A DNA stretch of 6,835 nucleotides, taken from contig JAJXXG010000053.1 of NCBI GenBank assembly GCA_021781255.1, positions 1-6,835 of the forward strand, written 5' to 3'. Every line of letters begins with the position of its first letter. Position 1 is the first letter of the stretch. Shown piece after piece: positions 5,870 to 6,835 of this stretch. Below the pieces are notes generated by a model. It made no database searches, had not been told where the DNA came from, and was given only the letters and a program-made list of their open reading frames with translations. The stretch comes from Acidobacteriota bacterium. GTDB taxonomy: Bacteria > Acidobacteriota > Terriglobia > Terriglobales > Acidobacteriaceae. The position numbers and the translations under genes were made by a program.

Positions 5870-6240
5870 GGCGGGTGGCCCCGGTCCCGATGACCAATCC
5901 GCACCACATTGAGGGTGCCCCCGGCCCCTCGCTGTTGGGGACCGGGGATGGTGAAAGCACCGTTCTATGCCGCTCATTCGCAAGTGGAGTATCCTCGCGG
6001 TGCATGAAAGGCAAGCGCATTCGTGATCAACAAACGGGGGAGTTTCACTTCCTCACCGTCCGTTGCTATCGGCGTCGAGGCTGCTTGTCGGCGGCCGCGG
6101 CCATGGATCTCTTTGAAGAGGCTGGCAACTGCCCGAGTGGATGCGCGATCGACGAACCGCTTCCTCGACCTCCCCGGTCCCCAAAAGCGAGGGGGCACCC
6201 TCAACAGGTTAGAATCCCCCAGAGATCGGGGCCACTCGCC
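5870..6240 (+). mobile_element. RAYT-derived MITE-like element, copy B (371 bp)
   Basis: Direct-orientation partner of the element at 4836-5213, with the same layout and the same internal deletion junction. The left end reads GGCGGGTGGCCCCGGTCCC and the right end, reversed, GGCGAGTGGCCCCGATC. The left hairpin carries one mismatch (CCCCGGCCCC). The right hairpin has lost six bases (GCGAGGGGGCACC where copy A has GCGAGGGACCGGGGGCACC), which destroys the stem yet keeps the remnant reading frame. Together with copy A it brackets about 650 bases holding one gene. Confidence 0.8.
6004..6212 (+). pseudogene. Internally deleted REP-associated tyrosine transposase remnant, copy B
   Basis: Same composition as the remnant at 4970: about 40 N-terminal codons (QQTGEFHFLTVRCYRRR, then AAAMDLFEEA), a frame change at about 6120-6125, and a C-terminal-like tail WQLPEWMRDRRTASS through PVPKSEGAPSTG to TAG 6210-6212. 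The TVRCY variant replaces two conserved residues of TFSCY, as expected once protein function is lost. The two-codon deletion in the tail removes PG without shifting frame. HUH and tyrosine motifs are missing. Confidence 0.72.
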
Positions 6241-6253
6241 AGACAGACAGAAT

Positions 6254-6258
6254 AGGAG
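6254..6258 (+). promoter_or_regulatory. Ribosome binding site of the 41-residue membrane protein
   Basis: AGGAG with ten bases to ATG 6269, the clearest Shine-Dalgarno core in the right part of the window. It lies 13 bases beyond the end of the miniature element, in unique sequence. Confidence 0.65.
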
Positions 6259-6268
6259 TGATCTACAC

Positions 6269-6394
6269 ATGTCAACCAGTTTCTTGAACTCTCCGGTCGT
6301 AAATTTCGCGCTTCAACCGTGGTTCCTTGTCTTATTTGCGGTCGTAGGATTTCTTTTCTTCTTTGCAATAGGTAAGCTCTCAAAACATCCTTGA
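6269..6394 (+). CDS. Small single-pass membrane protein, 41 residues
   Basis: The product has a short polar N-terminus (MSTSFLNSPVVNFALQP), one strongly hydrophobic helix at about 18-35 (WFLVLFAVVGFLFFFAIG) and a basic tail KLSKHP. It predicts a single-span inner-membrane peptide. I do not recognise it. Small hydrophobic peptides of this design include type I toxins and regulators of membrane complexes, but no antisense RNA or partner is visible here, so no role is assigned. A good AGGAG site supports translation. The gene is AT-rich (25 G/C of 60 at 6301-6360), like the orphan gene on the other side of the element. It starts 29 bases after the element's right end, so its promoter must lie within or very near that end; TAGAAT at 6210-6215 is a -10-like sequence without a convincing -35. 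Confidence 0.6.
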   Translation: MSTSFLNSPVVNFALQPWFLVLFAVVGFLFFFAIGKLSKHP

Positions 6395-6540
6395 TTTTTG
6401 TCGGTTTTTATTATTCCCCAACCTTGCAGATAATTTCCCCTCAATCCCGCACAATGGAATTGAAGCAGTAGAAATCCGTCAGGCATGTCCCCGGTCCGAG
6501 TACGATTCCGTCAAGTCACCACACCGGCAGAGAGCAGGGA

Positions 6541-6575
6541 GCGAGTAGCTAGACGCTAGAGGCTAGAGGCTACCG
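6541..6575. repeat. Degenerate heptamer tandem repeat (GCTAGAG type)
   Basis: Successive 7-base units read GCGAGTA, GCTAGAC, GCTAGAG, GCTAGAG and GCTACCG. Three are near-identical and the outer two degenerate. It directly precedes the C-rich tract. Confidence 0.6.
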
Positions 6576-6582
6576 GAAACTA

Positions 6583-6613
6583 CCCCCCCCCTCCCCCCCC
6601 CTCCCCCTTTTTT
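6583..6613. repeat. C-rich homopolymer tract, C9-T-C9-T-C5-T6
   Basis: Nine C, T, nine C, T, five C and six T in succession. The minus strand is G-rich with runs of five, nine and nine G and can in principle form a G-quadruplex. Runs of this length are prone to replication slippage and to sequencing error. Confidence 0.9.
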
Positions 6614-6835
6614 ATTTGCAGTTTTCCACAGAAAGCTTGCAGAAAATTACGCAGAGCCGTGAAGCAGGAGCCTCCTGGCACTGATCCCTGACTCCAGAAA
6701 CGCCGGCCAGTTCGGTGCGGACGTGTGCCCGCCAGGATGCTGCCGGAAATCCTGCATCAGGGAGATGGTCATTGATTGAGCTTCGGTACTCGATTGGAAT
6801 CGCGCAGCATGCGTTCGCTCACGCCAATGTCACTT

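Larger units (their letters stand above)
6395..6835. other. Region without a convincing gene; low-complexity tracts
   Basis: No protein I can support is encoded here on either strand. The left part (6395-6540) is AT-rich and then mixed, with an isolated CCCCGGTCC at 6488-6496 that echoes the REP core but has no second arm. Heptamer repeats (6541-6575) and a C-rich tract (6583-6613) follow. A small palindrome, CAGGAG-C-CTCCTG, lies at 6665-6677. An open stretch on the minus strand at the right edge is too short to judge. Confidence 0.6.

Noticed and set aside
4689..6240. CRISPR array
   Set aside because: The repeats are long, few and irregularly spaced with internal coding remnants; there are no short direct repeats with uniform spacers.
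6622..6630. DnaA-box-like TTTTCCACA in an AT-rich stretch
   Set aside because: One mismatch from the consensus and only a single site; no cluster of boxes and no dnaA or dnaN nearby, so no origin is supported.
6769..6835. Possible end of a minus-strand gene reading SDIGVSERMLRDSNRVPKLNQ-stop
   Set aside because: Only 21 codons are visible before the window edge, with no recognisable domain; it could be real but cannot be supported from this sequence.

Overview
The window is GC-rich, and its gene style suggests an acidobacterium (class Terriglobia/Acidobacteriia-like). This rests on the PlsX, YceD and MacB-type permease sequences and on the REP/RAYT-type repeats. The assignment is my inference from recognised protein style; no database search was possible.

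Left part (1-2408, + strand). The 3' part of a prolyl-oligopeptidase family (S9) serine hydrolase enters from the left edge. About 100 bp with two dyad symmetries separates it from a complete MacB/FtsX-type ABC transporter permease. The permease's last codons overlap a 54-residue single-pass membrane protein, so those two genes are probably translationally coupled. The small gene converges on, and overlaps by 13 bp, the last gene of the opposite-strand cluster.

Middle part (2396-4526, - strand). This is a housekeeping cluster read right to left: yceD (DUF177), rpmF (ribosomal protein bL32), plsX (phosphate acyltransferase) and a Trm112-like zinc-ribbon protein. The yceD-rpmF-plsX order is a classic bacterial arrangement linking ribosome and 23S rRNA related functions to the start of phospholipid synthesis.

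Right part (4527-6835). This is an accessory region built from repeats. A 9-bp-arm hairpin repeat lies upstream of yceD. Two direct copies (about 378 and 371 bp) of a miniature element follow, the first preceded by a 147-bp tandem copy of its own left end. Each element has long imperfect terminal inverted repeats that contain a REP-like hairpin. Between them lie the first ~40 codons and the last ~31 codons of what looks like a REP-associated tyrosine transposase (RAYT) whose catalytic middle is deleted. Both copies share the same deletion junction, which suggests a non-autonomous, MITE-like element that spread or was duplicated after the deletion. The two copies bracket an AT-richer unrecognised gene of 166 residues. 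Immediately right of the second copy is a 41-residue single-pass membrane protein with a good Shine-Dalgarno site. The last ~440 bp hold no convincing gene, but contain heptamer repeats and a striking C9-T-C9-T-C5-T6 tract.

The most interesting feature is the RAYT-derived miniature element family with its bracketed orphan genes.
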